Assembly: GCF_004151485.1 (NCBI RefSeq)
Contig: NZ_SBFF01000013.1
Location: forward strand, 121,260-185,259
DNA length: 64,000 bases
Direction of reading: 5' to 3'
Source: Sphingosinicella sp. CPCC 101087
GTDB taxonomy: Bacteria; Pseudomonadota; Alphaproteobacteria; Sphingomonadales; Sphingomonadaceae
In this document: positions 52,521 through 60,474 of the stretch, piece by piece
Layout of the letters: each line of letters starts with the position of its first letter
Numbering within the stretch: the first letter of the stretch is position 1
Made by a program: the position numbers and the translations under genes
Notes under the pieces: model-generated
The model's input: only the letters and a program-made list of their open reading frames with translations
What the model was told of the DNA's origin: nothing
Databases searched by the model: none

Positions 52521-53156
52521 TCACTGGCCGCCGGTCTGTGTGATCTGGACCGCCTGGCCGCCGGTCTGGGTTACGCCGAGATTAGGCAGGTTGTTGCCGT
52601 CCTGGCTCCAGATCAGGCGATTGCCGTCGCCATTCTGGGCCGCAGCCATTTCATTGCCCGAACCCGCCTGGGCAAGAACGGCCCGGTTGTCGCTTCCGTC
52701 CTGCGTCAGCATCATGTCGTTACCATAGCCGATCTGGGTGAGGATCGCACCATTGTGAAGCGTGCCCTCGGCCGTCTGGTCCCCGACGAGACGATTCCCG
52801 CTGCCGGTCTGGGTGACGTAGAGCACATTCTGCCCGGATCCGCGCTGGGTGGCGCCGGCCCGGTTGAAGTCGCCGGTCTGGCGGATCTCGACATGAGCCG
52901 ATCCGCTGCCGCGCTGTTCGACGGCGGCTTCGTTGCGCTCGCCGTCCTGGCGGATTTCCGCATAGGCATTGGCCGCGGACTGACTGATCTGGGCGACATC
53001 GGCATGGCCGATCTGGCCCACGACGGCTGCGCGTCCCGACGCCGGCGGCATCTCGAGCTCGATCGAACCGGGAGTGCCGTCATTGGCCGCGAAAGACGGC
53101 GCCGCCCAGAGCAGAATGGCCGTCAGGGCTCCGGCGATCGGCGCGCGAGCATTCAT
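52521..53156 (-). CDS. csgB: CsgB-like minor curlin subunit
   Basis: A 211-residue exported protein with a signal peptide (residues 1-23, ending APSFA), an N-terminal non-repeat part (about residues 24-55), then about seven curlin-type repeats with the Gln/Asn ladder (AEIRQDGERNEAAVEQRGSG, LYVTQTGSGNRLVGDQ, LAQAGSGNEMAAAQNGDGN). The repeats are less regular and the protein shorter than its upstream neighbours, as expected for a nucleator rather than the bulk fibre subunit. It is 63 bases downstream of a major curlin gene across a hairpin. Confidence 0.82.
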   Translation of the reverse strand: MNARAPIAGALTAILLWAAPSFAANDGTPGSIELEMPPASGRAAVVGQIGHADVAQISQSAANAYAEIRQDGERNEAAVEQRGSGSAHVEIRQTGDFNRAGATQRGSGQNVLYVTQTGSGNRLVGDQTAEGTLHNGAILTQIGYGNDMMLTQDGSDNRAVLAQAGSGNEMAAAQNGDGNRLIWSQDGNNLPNLGVTQTGGQAVQITQTGGQ

Positions 53157-53176
53157 AAACTACTCCTTCAACGTAC

Positions 53177-53206
53177 GGGGCCGGCGCGCGGAAGAACGCC
53201 GGCCCC
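53177..53206 (-). other. Intercistronic hairpin, csgA1-csgB gap
   Basis: GGGGCCGGCG (53177-53186) pairs with CGCCGGCCCC (53197-53206), a perfect 10-bp stem with a 10-base loop, between two curlin genes. No T run follows in the direction of transcription, so an mRNA-stability or processing element is likelier than a terminator. Confidence 0.7.
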
Positions 53207-53219
53207 GCACTCACCGAAT

Positions 53220-54854
53220 TCAAGGCATCGGCGAGCCCTGCGTCACGGTCGCGACATGGCCGCTCCCGCTCTGCGTCACGGTCGAAACGTTGGCATCGCT
53301 ATATTGCGCCACGGTTGCACTGTTGCCGGAGCCGCTCTGGGCCACGAGCGACTGATTGCTGCTTCCGTCCTGCGTTACGTCGGCGAAGTGCCCGTTGCCG
53401 GACTGGCCAACGGTCGAGAAATTGTCGGAGCCGCTTTGATCGACATTCGCCTCATGACCCGAGCCGGTCTGCGAAACGCCGGAAATATTGCGGTCGCCCC
53501 CCTGGGTGACGATCGCGAGCTGATCCGACCCGCGCTGGAACACGCTGGCGTCATTTTCAAAGCCGCTTTGGGTGATGGACGCATAATGGTCCTCGCCCGA
53601 GTTCGAGCCCTGGTCGACGCTCGCCGCGTTGAAACTGCCGATCTGCTCGATGAACGCGTCCTGCCGAGTCCCGCGCTGCACGGTCTCCGCCACATTCTCG
53701 TCGCCGGACTGGATGATCCGCGAGTCATGGTCGCTTCCCGCGCCGAAGGTCAGGAAGGTCGGATCGCGGCCCTGGTCGACATTGGCGGTGTTGAGGTTAC
53801 CCGACTGGGTCACTTCGGCATTCTGCTCGAAGCCGCGCTGGACGATGTCGGAGCTGTTGGTGTCGCCGCTTTGGCTCACCAAAGCCCGATGATCGGTGCT
53901 GAGATCGCCACCCTGGTCGACGACCGAGCTGTTGCCGTCGCCGCCCTGGTCGACCGACGCCTCGGCCAGATAGCCGCGCTGCCTGACTTCCGAGGTGTTG
54001 CCGTCGCCGGCCTGGACGACGCTGGCATCGTGGGCGCCGCCGAGCACGCCGCCCTGGTTGATCGACGAGACGTTGTCGTCACCCCCCTGCTCTACAAAGG
54101 CTTCCTGCAGACCGCCGTTCTGGACGATGGTCGACAGGTTATTGTCGCCGCTCTGGATCACGCCACGAACCGTGGCATCCTCCGACCCATCGCCGGCGGA
54201 ATTATCCGTGCCACCCTGGGTGATGGTGGAAACGTTGTCGTCGCCTTCCTGGAGGACGTTGGCGCTGTTTGCGCCCAGGCCCTGCTGGGTCAGGCCCGAC
54301 TGATTGCCGTTGCCGGTCTGATCGATCGTGGCGACGTTGAAGCCGCTCGTCTGAGCGACGACCGACCCGTTACCCGATCCGCCCTGGCTGACGCCGGCAT
54401 AATTGACGTCGCCGGACTGCGAGACTGACGAGGAATTGCCGTCACCGGTCTGCGCCACCGAAGCATAATCGTCGTCGCCGCTCTGCGCCACGTTGGAGAA
54501 GTGACCGTCGCCGGTCTGGTCGACCACAGCCACCGCATCGTCGTTGGTCTGACTGACATTCGAGAAGCTGTCGCCATCCTGGTTCACCGTGGCGACATTG
54601 CCGTCGTCGCTGCTGCCGACGCCATTGTCCTGCGTGACGACCGATTCTGCGCCATTACCGCCCTGGGTAACGTCGGCAGCGTTGCCGGCCCCGCCCTGCG
54701 TCACGGTCGAAAGAGCGTTCGAGCCGGCCTGGTTGACGTTCACCACGCCGCCGCTGCCGGTCTGGGTGACGTCGGAATCGTTGGTCTGCGCCAGCGCCGG
54801 AACTGCGGCGAGCAATGCGAGCGAGGATACGCTCCCGAGAATGATCTTCTTCAT
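53220..54854 (-). CDS. Large curlin-repeat protein (CsgA-like, copy 1)
   Basis: A 544-residue exported protein: signal peptide (residues 1-22, ending VPALAQ) and then curlin repeats over essentially the whole chain, with Gln-x-Gly-x-x-Asn spacing of the kind VTQTGSGGVVNVNQAGSN, VSQTGSGHEANVDQSGSDN. At about 22 residues per full repeat it would hold roughly 23, against five in E. coli CsgA. Asp residues are frequent in turns, possible calcium or gatekeeper positions. The end (QYSDANVSTVTQSGSG, then TVTQGSPMP) is shared with the two other large curlins. It should form a long beta-solenoid amyloid subunit secreted through CsgG. Confidence 0.88.
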   Translation of the reverse strand: MKKIILGSVSSLALLAAVPALAQTNDSDVTQTGSGGVVNVNQAGSNALSTVTQGGAGNAADVTQGGNGAESVVTQDNGVGSSDDGNVATVNQDGDSFSNVSQTNDDAVAVVDQTGDGHFSNVAQSGDDDYASVAQTGDGNSSSVSQSGDVNYAGVSQGGSGNGSVVAQTSGFNVATIDQTGNGNQSGLTQQGLGANSANVLQEGDDNVSTITQGGTDNSAGDGSEDATVRGVIQSGDNNLSTIVQNGGLQEAFVEQGGDDNVSSINQGGVLGGAHDASVVQAGDGNTSEVRQRGYLAEASVDQGGDGNSSVVDQGGDLSTDHRALVSQSGDTNSSDIVQRGFEQNAEVTQSGNLNTANVDQGRDPTFLTFGAGSDHDSRIIQSGDENVAETVQRGTRQDAFIEQIGSFNAASVDQGSNSGEDHYASITQSGFENDASVFQRGSDQLAIVTQGGDRNISGVSQTGSGHEANVDQSGSDNFSTVGQSGNGHFADVTQDGSSNQSLVAQSGSGNSATVAQYSDANVSTVTQSGSGHVATVTQGSPMP

Positions 54855-54879
54855 CTTCTTATCCTTCCCCCCTTCGGGT

Positions 54880-54905
54880 GGCCGGCGCCCGTGCGGGCGC
54901 CGGCC
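54880..54905 (-). other. Intercistronic hairpin, csgA2-csgA1 gap
   Basis: GGCCGGCGCCC (54880-54890) pairs perfectly with GGGCGCCGGCC (54895-54905) around GTGC in the gap between the 666- and 544-residue curlin genes. No T run follows on the coding strand. The stem shares a GCCGGCG core with the hairpins in the other curlin gaps. Confidence 0.7.
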
Positions 54906-54915
54906 GGTTCGATGT

Positions 54916-56916
54916 TCAGATGCCGCCGCCGGGCGTTCCCTGCGTCACGGTCGCGACATTGCCGCTGCCGCCCTGGGTCACGGTCGAGATGTTGCCGTCC
55001 GAATATTGGCCGACGCTCGCCGTGTTGCCGACACCGCCCTGGGTGATCAGCGAGCTGTTGCCGATAGCGGCCTGCTCGACGGTCGCGATGTTCCCGTCGC
55101 CGCTCTGCAGCACGTCGGAGTCGTTCAACTCGCCGCCCTGCGTCACGGTGGCGAGAGCATTGGTGCCCGTCTGCGAGACATAGCTGTTCTCGCCGACGCT
55201 GCCCGCCGACTGGGTAACGAACGCTGAGTTGGCGGTGCCGGACTGCTGGACGTCGGAGATGCCGTCGGTGCCGAGCTGGGAAACCTGGGCCAGGGAACCG
55301 CCGGCGGCGGAACCCTGAAACACCGTCGAGCTGTTGCCGTCGCCGATCTGGCTGACATAGGCATCCGAGGTCGACTCCTGCGTGACGGCAGAGTCGTTGT
55401 CGTTACCGTCCTGCTCGACTTCGGCGTATGCGCCGGTCGCGTCCTGCGTGACCGAGGAGCTGTTGCCGTCTCCGGTCTGGCTCACCATCGCGAAATTGTC
55501 CGTGCTTCCGCTTTGGGTGATGTCGGAATCGTTGTCGAAGCCGTCCTGGCTCACCTCGGCAAATTCGCCTTCGCCGAGCTGGTCGACAATGGACGTGTTA
55601 CGGTCACCCGTCTGGGAGACAATCGCGACCGTGGCGTCGCCGGACTGGTCGACGATCGACACGTTGGTCGGCGCATTGAGCGGCGCGCCGAGATTGGCGC
55701 CACGCTGCGTGACGGAGGCGCTGGCGCCCACGCCGGACTGGGTGATGCGCGAGGCATTGCGAGCGAAGTCGCCGGGCGCGACGCTGCCCTGGTCGACGGT
55801 CGCCTGGGCGCCGTTGCCGCTCTGGTCCACCACCGACGTGTTGTAGACGCCGGTCTGCAGGACGTTGGCGGAAGCGGTCGCCGTCTGATCGATGCTCGAG
55901 CGGTTGAGCGTCCCGTTCTGGTCGACGGTCGCATTAGCGCCGTCGGCCGACTGGTCGATCAGCGACACGTTGTTGGCGAAGGACTCGCCCGCGGAGGAAG
56001 GCGGCAAGGTATCGCCGTCCCAGTTGCGCGGCCCGAGCGTGTTCACGCCTCCGCCCTGGGTGACGTTCGCCGTTGCGCCGGCGCTCTGGTTGATCCGCGA
56101 CGTGTTGCCATCGCTCAGCTGGGTCGAGGTGGCGATCGCTCCGGCGCCGGTCTGGACAATGCTGGCATCGTTCAGGTCGCCGGTCTGAGTGACGGTGGCG
56201 CTGTTGAGCTCTCCAGTCTGGCTGACGAAGGACTCGTTATCGGAGCCGGTCTGGGCGACGGTGGCGTCGAGCACGGCCGGCTGATCGCTGCTGTTCTGGA
56301 AGACGTCCGAGGTGTTCCCGCTGCCCGTCTGGGTCACCCGGACTTCCGAGCGGCCCTCGCCGGGACCGCCGAGCGACTGCTGCTGAACGAAGGAATCGTT
56401 GAAGTCCCCCGTCTGCATCACGTTGGCGGAGGTGAAGGTCGCCGGATCCTGATCGACCGTCGAAATGTTGCCAGTGCCCTGCTGGATCACGCCGGCCGCC
56501 GAGCTGTTGAGCGCGTTGCCGACCTGGTTGCTGTTGCCATTCTGGGTGACGAGGGAGTCGTTGCCGTCGCCGGTCTGACGGACCTCTGCCTCCTGCGACG
56601 TCCCGTTCTGCGAGACGACCGAAGTGCTGGCGCCGTCCTGGACGACCTCGGCCTCGTTGCGGTCGGACCCGGACTGGGTCACGGTCGAATCCGCACCGTC
56701 GCCGCTCTGGCGGACCCGGATTTCGTTCTGACGCTCCGGGCTGGTGCCGTCGCCGGACTGAATGACGGTGGAGTTCGCGTTGCTCCCGTCCTGGCCGACG
56801 TCGGCGCTGTTATATTGGCCGGACTGGGTGACGTCCGAGACATTGCTCTGGGCCAGGGCCGGAGCCGCGGCGAGCAATGCCAAGGTCGATACGCTGCCTA
56901 AGATCGACTTCCTCAT
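54916..56916 (-). CDS. Large curlin-repeat protein (CsgA-like, copy 2)
   Basis: A 666-residue exported curlin, the largest of the set, with a signal peptide (residues 1-22, MRKSILGSVSTLALLAAAPA) almost identical to that of copy 1. Around 29 repeats are expected from length. Repeat spacing is regular at both ends (VTQSGQYNSADVGQDGSN; VGQYSDGNISTVTQGGSG), while the middle holds irregular insertions between repeats (near LGPRNWDGDTLPPSSAG and GDFARNASRITQ), which would make loops on the solenoid. It lies 61 bases upstream of copy 1 and 86 downstream of copy 3. Confidence 0.88.
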   Translation of the reverse strand: MRKSILGSVSTLALLAAAPALAQSNVSDVTQSGQYNSADVGQDGSNANSTVIQSGDGTSPERQNEIRVRQSGDGADSTVTQSGSDRNEAEVVQDGASTSVVSQNGTSQEAEVRQTGDGNDSLVTQNGNSNQVGNALNSSAAGVIQQGTGNISTVDQDPATFTSANVMQTGDFNDSFVQQQSLGGPGEGRSEVRVTQTGSGNTSDVFQNSSDQPAVLDATVAQTGSDNESFVSQTGELNSATVTQTGDLNDASIVQTGAGAIATSTQLSDGNTSRINQSAGATANVTQGGGVNTLGPRNWDGDTLPPSSAGESFANNVSLIDQSADGANATVDQNGTLNRSSIDQTATASANVLQTGVYNTSVVDQSGNGAQATVDQGSVAPGDFARNASRITQSGVGASASVTQRGANLGAPLNAPTNVSIVDQSGDATVAIVSQTGDRNTSIVDQLGEGEFAEVSQDGFDNDSDITQSGSTDNFAMVSQTGDGNSSSVTQDATGAYAEVEQDGNDNDSAVTQESTSDAYVSQIGDGNSSTVFQGSAAGGSLAQVSQLGTDGISDVQQSGTANSAFVTQSAGSVGENSYVSQTGTNALATVTQGGELNDSDVLQSGDGNIATVEQAAIGNSSLITQGGVGNTASVGQYSDGNISTVTQGGSGNVATVTQGTPGGGI

Positions 56917-56967
56917 TTCCCTATTTCCTTTCGCATTGACGTTGAATCGGGCCCGGATCCGGGGAGG

Positions 56968-56995
56968 GGGCCGGCGCCCCGAAAGACGCCGGCCC
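56968..56995 (-). other. Intercistronic hairpin, csgA3-csgA2 gap
   Basis: GGGCCGGCG (56968-56976) pairs with CGCCGGCCC (56987-56995), a perfect 9-bp stem with a 10-base loop between the 377- and 666-residue curlin genes. It is the third member of the set of similar hairpins. Confidence 0.7.
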
Positions 56996-57002
56996 GCTTC
57001 GG

Positions 57003-58136
57003 TCAGACGCCGCCGCCAGGGGTTCCCTGGGTCACGGTGGCGCTGTTGCCGGTTCCGCCCTGCAGCACCGTCGACGTGTTGCCGTCCGAATATTGGCTGA
57101 CGTTCGCGGTGTGGCCGCTGCCCGTCTGGGTGATGTCCGAAACATTGCCGTCGCCGGCCTGGACCAGGGTAGCGCTATTGTCCGCGCCATCCTGGAAGAT
57201 AGCCGAGTCGTTGCCATTGCCGCTCTGATCGGCGCTGGCGAAGTTCCCGGACTGCGATCCGGCAATCAGCGAGTTGGTCTGGTCGATGGTGCTGGTGTTG
57301 CCGTCGCCGCCCTGGCTCGACGAAGCCGACATCAAGCGGGCGCTGGTGCTGCCGTTGCCGCCATATTGGTTGATGCTGCTGTCATTGTCGCTGCCGCCCT
57401 GGGTGATCGAGGCGGTGGCCACGCGCGGATCCGTGCCGCCGGCCGGGTTGGGCGCGTTGTTGACGCTCTGGTCGATCGTGGCGAGGTTGTTGTCGCCGAT
57501 CTGCGTCACATAGGCGTCGGAGAGCTGGCCCGACTGGACCACGTACGCGGCATTGTCGTTGCCGCTCTGGTCGACGCCGATCGTGCCCGTGTCGTTGCCG
57601 GCCGAATTGTCGAAGCCCGACTGAATGACGTCCGACAGGTTGTTGTTGCCCGACTGATCGACGTTGAGGTCGCCCGACGAGCCGGTCTGGTCGGCGAACG
57701 ACTGGTTGTCGTTACCGCTCTGGTTGATCGAGGCCTGCTGCCCGTTGGTCTGGAACTCGGTGCCCGCCGTGCGGCCCTGGACGAGGTCCGAGCTGTTGCC
57801 CGTGCCGCTCTGGTCGACCGAAGCGGTCGAGTTCAGCGAGGTCTGCTCGACCGAGGACGTGTTGTCGGCATTCGACTGATTGACGTTGACGGTGCCGCCG
57901 GCATCATCCTGCTGAAGGACCGTCGAGGCCTGATTGGCGCCGCTCTGATCGACGTTCGCCGTCGAATTGTCGCCGCTCTGCTCCACGCTCGAGGTGGAGT
58001 CGCTGCCTTCCTGAAGCACGGTCGCGCTGTTCGCGCTGCCGCTCTGGTCAACGGTCGACGTGTTGTTCTGGGCCACGGCCGGAGCCGCGACGAGCAGTGC
58101 AAGCACTGAAACGGAAGTGTAAATGGTGCGCTTCAT
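57003..58136 (-). CDS. Large curlin-repeat protein (CsgA-like, copy 3)
   Basis: A 377-residue exported curlin with signal peptide (residues 1-22, ending APAVAQ) and about 16 repeats (TVDQSGSANSATVLQEGSDS, VDQSGTGNSSDLVQG, and the shared ending SQYSDGNTSTVLQGGTGN then TVTQGTPGGGV). The ATG at 58136 has GAGGA 9 bases upstream and begins the signal peptide; earlier in-frame ATGs at 58145 and 58184 are less likely. It is the first curlin gene after csgG and the shortest of the three. Confidence 0.87.
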   Translation of the reverse strand: MKRTIYTSVSVLALLVAAPAVAQNNTSTVDQSGSANSATVLQEGSDSTSSVEQSGDNSTANVDQSGANQASTVLQQDDAGGTVNVNQSNADNTSSVEQTSLNSTASVDQSGTGNSSDLVQGRTAGTEFQTNGQQASINQSGNDNQSFADQTGSSGDLNVDQSGNNNLSDVIQSGFDNSAGNDTGTIGVDQSGNDNAAYVVQSGQLSDAYVTQIGDNNLATIDQSVNNAPNPAGGTDPRVATASITQGGSDNDSSINQYGGNGSTSARLMSASSSQGGDGNTSTIDQTNSLIAGSQSGNFASADQSGNGNDSAIFQDGADNSATLVQAGDGNVSDITQTGSGHTANVSQYSDGNTSTVLQGGTGNSATVTQGTPGGGV

Positions 58137-58229
58137 GGTTGTCATTCCTCTTTCAGGGATGATAACCATGCCGCGCCGGCGCACAGACGCCGGGCGACAT
58201 GATCTATCATTCGCTTCGCTTCACTCTCT

Positions 58230-58297
58230 CACGCATCGGAGCTGCCACTCCGGTGCGTGATTTTTGGTCGTCCACATCCTCGGGAGCTGCCACTCCC
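58230..58297. repeat. Paired hairpins with identical core between csgG and the first curlin gene
   Basis: The 14-base core GGAGCTGCCACTCC occurs at 58238-58251 and 58283-58296. In the first it is extended to a 12-bp stem (58230-58241 with 58248-58259, one G-T pair) followed on the plus strand by ATTTTTGG; the second has a 5-bp stem (58282-58286 with 58293-58297). Both have the same six-base loop. On the minus-strand transcript they lie in the leader between csgG and the first curlin gene. The rest of 58137-58388 shows no gene. Confidence 0.65.
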
Positions 58298-58388
58298 TTC
58301 GAATGATCGTCGCCTGGAACATCCTCTCCATCGCGGACGCCAGGCCGCCCGCCATTTTCCTTCGCCCCCGCGACCGGGGGCTATCACC

Positions 58389-59411
58389 TCATCGGCTTCC
58401 TCCAGCCTGCGCCGCCTCCACGGCGGCCGAAACCTGCGAAGGTGCGACCTCGCGAACCGGAACCTCGCGCGGGCTCATCCGCATCGGCGGCGCACTGCGC
58501 GCGCGCTCCAGCGCGGCCTCGACCTGCTGCGGGCTGAAATGGCCGTCCCGCTCCTGGCGGTACCGCCACAGGTGCGGCCAGCCGGCGTCCGGATCCTGGA
58601 ATTCCCACAGATTGAGGTCCACGCCTTCCATGATCAGGGCATAGACAGCCTTCTCGATCGCCTGCTGGACCGCGACATGGTCGGGCTCGTTGACGGTGAA
58701 GCCCGCTTCGGCCTCGAGCAGCTCGCGGAAGGCGACGAACCTGAACGCGCTGGCGCCGAGCGCGTGGGACGCAATCGTCTTGCTGGCGGTCACGGTGGTC
58801 AGGACCTCGCCAGTGCGCACCGAAATGGCGCGCAGATAGACGGTGACGGTGTCCTGGCGATATTCGGCACGGCCGCCGATGCCGAGGAACGCCGCGCCGG
58901 CGCCGCCGGTCACGGTGTTGGTGTCGTAGCTGACGATCCCGCCCTCGAGCAGCACTCCGGCGAACAGCATCGCCGGCAGCGCCTGCGGATTGACGTTGGT
59001 CTCGCCGAGATAGCGCTCGCGCATCTCACGGATGATGTTGCGCTCGTTCAGGAGGTTGCGCAGCTGCTCGCGCTCCACGATCGTGAACCAGCGGCGATTG
59101 CCGGCATCCTGCAGCGCGCGCACCAGGATCGAGGCGCCGCCCTGGGTGACCGCGCGGGACAGCGTCTGCCCGCCATTCTCGGTGGTGCGGAACTGACCGG
59201 TCTGATCGGCGAAATTGTAGACCGCAATGGCAACGGGCCGCGTCGGCGGCGGCAATTCGGAAAGCAGCCGCTGCGACTGGGTCTGCTTCGGATAGACCGC
59301 GAGCGGATTCATTTGCGGGATCTCGGACGCCGATTCACCCGGCGCGCCGACGCTCATGCAGCCGGCCGCCATAAGCGACGCGAGGCCGGTGAACAGGAAC
59401 TTGCACTTCAC
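58389..59411 (-). CDS. csgG: CsgG outer-membrane curli secretion channel
   Basis: A 340-residue lipoprotein with lipobox MAAGC (Cys about residue 18) and the CsgG pore-forming fold: VAIAVYNFADQTGQFRTTEN, ASILVRALQDAGNRRWFTIV, EREQLRNLLNERNIIREMRE, AGVLLEGGIVSYDTNTVTGG and the barrel segment GGRAEYRQDTVTVYLRAISV. CsgG forms a nonameric channel that exports curlins. Compared with E. coli CsgG (277 aa) it has a C-terminal extension of about 50 residues (ERARSAPPMRMSPREVPVRE) of unknown role. It is 21 bases downstream of csgF. Confidence 0.94.
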   Translation of the reverse strand: MKCKFLFTGLASLMAAGCMSVGAPGESASEIPQMNPLAVYPKQTQSQRLLSELPPPTRPVAIAVYNFADQTGQFRTTENGGQTLSRAVTQGGASILVRALQDAGNRRWFTIVEREQLRNLLNERNIIREMRERYLGETNVNPQALPAMLFAGVLLEGGIVSYDTNTVTGGAGAAFLGIGGRAEYRQDTVTVYLRAISVRTGEVLTTVTASKTIASHALGASAFRFVAFRELLEAEAGFTVNEPDHVAVQQAIEKAVYALIMEGVDLNLWEFQDPDAGWPHLWRYRQERDGHFSPQQVEAALERARSAPPMRMSPREVPVREVAPSQVSAAVEAAQAGGSR

Positions 59412-59432
59412 GTCTTCTTCCCCCCGCCCGGA

Positions 59433-59876
59433 TCACGGAATATCGAGGAAGGTGGGAACGACGATCTGGGTCTGCTCGCCGGTGGCGTCGTCAAAGATCG
59501 TGATCGTGACCTCTTCGAGCCCCCGCACGAACTCGATCGTCTGCCCGCCGAAGCTGATCGTCCCGCGCTCCTGCGGGTTTTCGCCGAAGATGGCGTCTAC
59601 CAGCTGTGAAGAGAGCGCAGACAGCAGCCGCGACTGGAGCTGACGGGCGAAGATGTCCGCCTGCGACGAGCCCGTCGTGGAGCGTGGATCACGATAGTCG
59701 TTCTGGGCATTGGCGATGCCGAGAAGGTGCGCGGAGTTGAAGGGATTGCCGCCGAACGTCGGGTTGTTCGGCGTGTAGACCATGTCGGTGGCGGAAGCGG
59801 TGCCGGCCAGGGCGAAGAACAGCAGGCCCGCGGTTGCGGCGGTCCGGCAGCGGAGGCGATGCGAACGCTCAGTCAA
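59433..59876 (-). CDS. csgF: CsgF curli assembly factor
   Basis: A 147-residue exported protein; after the signal peptide (AATAGLLFFALAGTASA) the mature chain begins TDMVYTPNNPTFGGNPFNSA and continues LLGIANAQNDYRDP, the CsgF N-terminal region that plugs the CsgG channel. Later come QADIFARQLQSRLLSALSSQ and TISFGGQTIEFVRGLEEVTI. CsgF couples secretion to nucleation at the surface. The TTG at 59876 is chosen because GGGGGAA precedes it and it leaves a proper signal peptide; an ATG at 59945 would add an unlikely leader. Confidence 0.9.
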   Translation of the reverse strand: MTERSHRLRCRTAATAGLLFFALAGTASATDMVYTPNNPTFGGNPFNSAHLLGIANAQNDYRDPRSTTGSSQADIFARQLQSRLLSALSSQLVDAIFGENPQERGTISFGGQTIEFVRGLEEVTITIFDDATGEQTQIVVPTFLDIP

Positions 59877-60223
59877 AGAAGGTTCCCCCAAGACACTGAC
59901 CTCTCCCCGATTGGAGAAGACCCGAGTCGCAGCCGACTCGGCCATTAACGAATTGTTAATTGTGCGGCTTGCGAGTCGCATCCCCAACATTGGGGATACC
60001 GAAACATTACGGTATAGTGTCACCTCGTTTCGGACCCGAGTTGAACCCGAAACGGCAGATGAGATCGAACTGACGGTCCGCTCTTCTAATATACCTTGTG
60101 ATACACGACCTTGAGGCCGCCTACCCTCAATTAAATCGCAATCCCGAATTCCAAAGTGTCTTTCCGAGATTTCCGTCCGTGTTAATCAGACGTACTAACC
60201 AGGCATCAAGGCTGCTTTCCGAT
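59877..60223. promoter_or_regulatory. AT-richer leader and promoter region upstream of csgF
   Basis: This stretch upstream of csgF has no convincing gene and is clearly richer in A and T than its surroundings (for example GAATTGTTAATTG at 59950 and TTCTAATATACC near 60085). It holds the near-palindrome ATCCCCAA-CA-TTGGGGAT at 59980-59997, a candidate regulator site about 105 bases before the csgF start. It is the probable promoter region of the curli operon. Exact -35 and -10 boxes are not claimed. Confidence 0.55.
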
Positions 60224-60418
60224 TTACTTCCCAACAGCCTCGGCACCGGCCTTGATCGTCTTGATCTTTAGCATGCCCGATTTGTCCACTTCGTACCGCC
60301 TGTCTCGTATTGAAACATGCAGATCAACGCAAGTTTCCGCGCTCGGGACGCTCCGGTTCAGACCGCAAGGACCGGCCGCCATCGGTCGCTCCATCTCGGC
60401 ATAGCCGTCTTGCGCCAT
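60224..60418 (-). CDS. Possible small hypothetical protein
   Basis: A 64-residue open frame between csgF and the trehalase gene. It has Sphingomonas-like codon use at the start, a Cys pair (GPCGLNRSVPSAETCVDLHV) and a basic tail (GMLKIKTIKAGAEAVGK). No good ribosome site precedes the ATG at 60418, no signal peptide is seen, and I recognise no family. It may be a chance frame in a regulatory region. Confidence 0.25.
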   Translation of the reverse strand: MAQDGYAEMERPMAAGPCGLNRSVPSAETCVDLHVSIRDRRYEVDKSGMLKIKTIKAGAEAVGK

Positions 60419-60474
60419 GACGGAACCGAAGCTGCGCTTGCCACCGTGAGACAGGTCATGGCAGCGCGGGCAAG

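Noticed and set aside
52755..58109. Long plus-strand frames rich in Val, Ala, Asp and Gly opposite the curlin genes
   Set aside because: They mirror the curlin repeat period on the other strand (periodic DNA keeps all frames open). There are no ribosome sites or signal peptides, and the minus-strand proteins are clearly real.
58230..58265. A plus-strand rho-independent terminator
   Set aside because: The stem plus ATTTTTGG fits a terminator, but no plus-strand gene ends nearby, so it is listed as a paired-hairpin element rather than a terminator.
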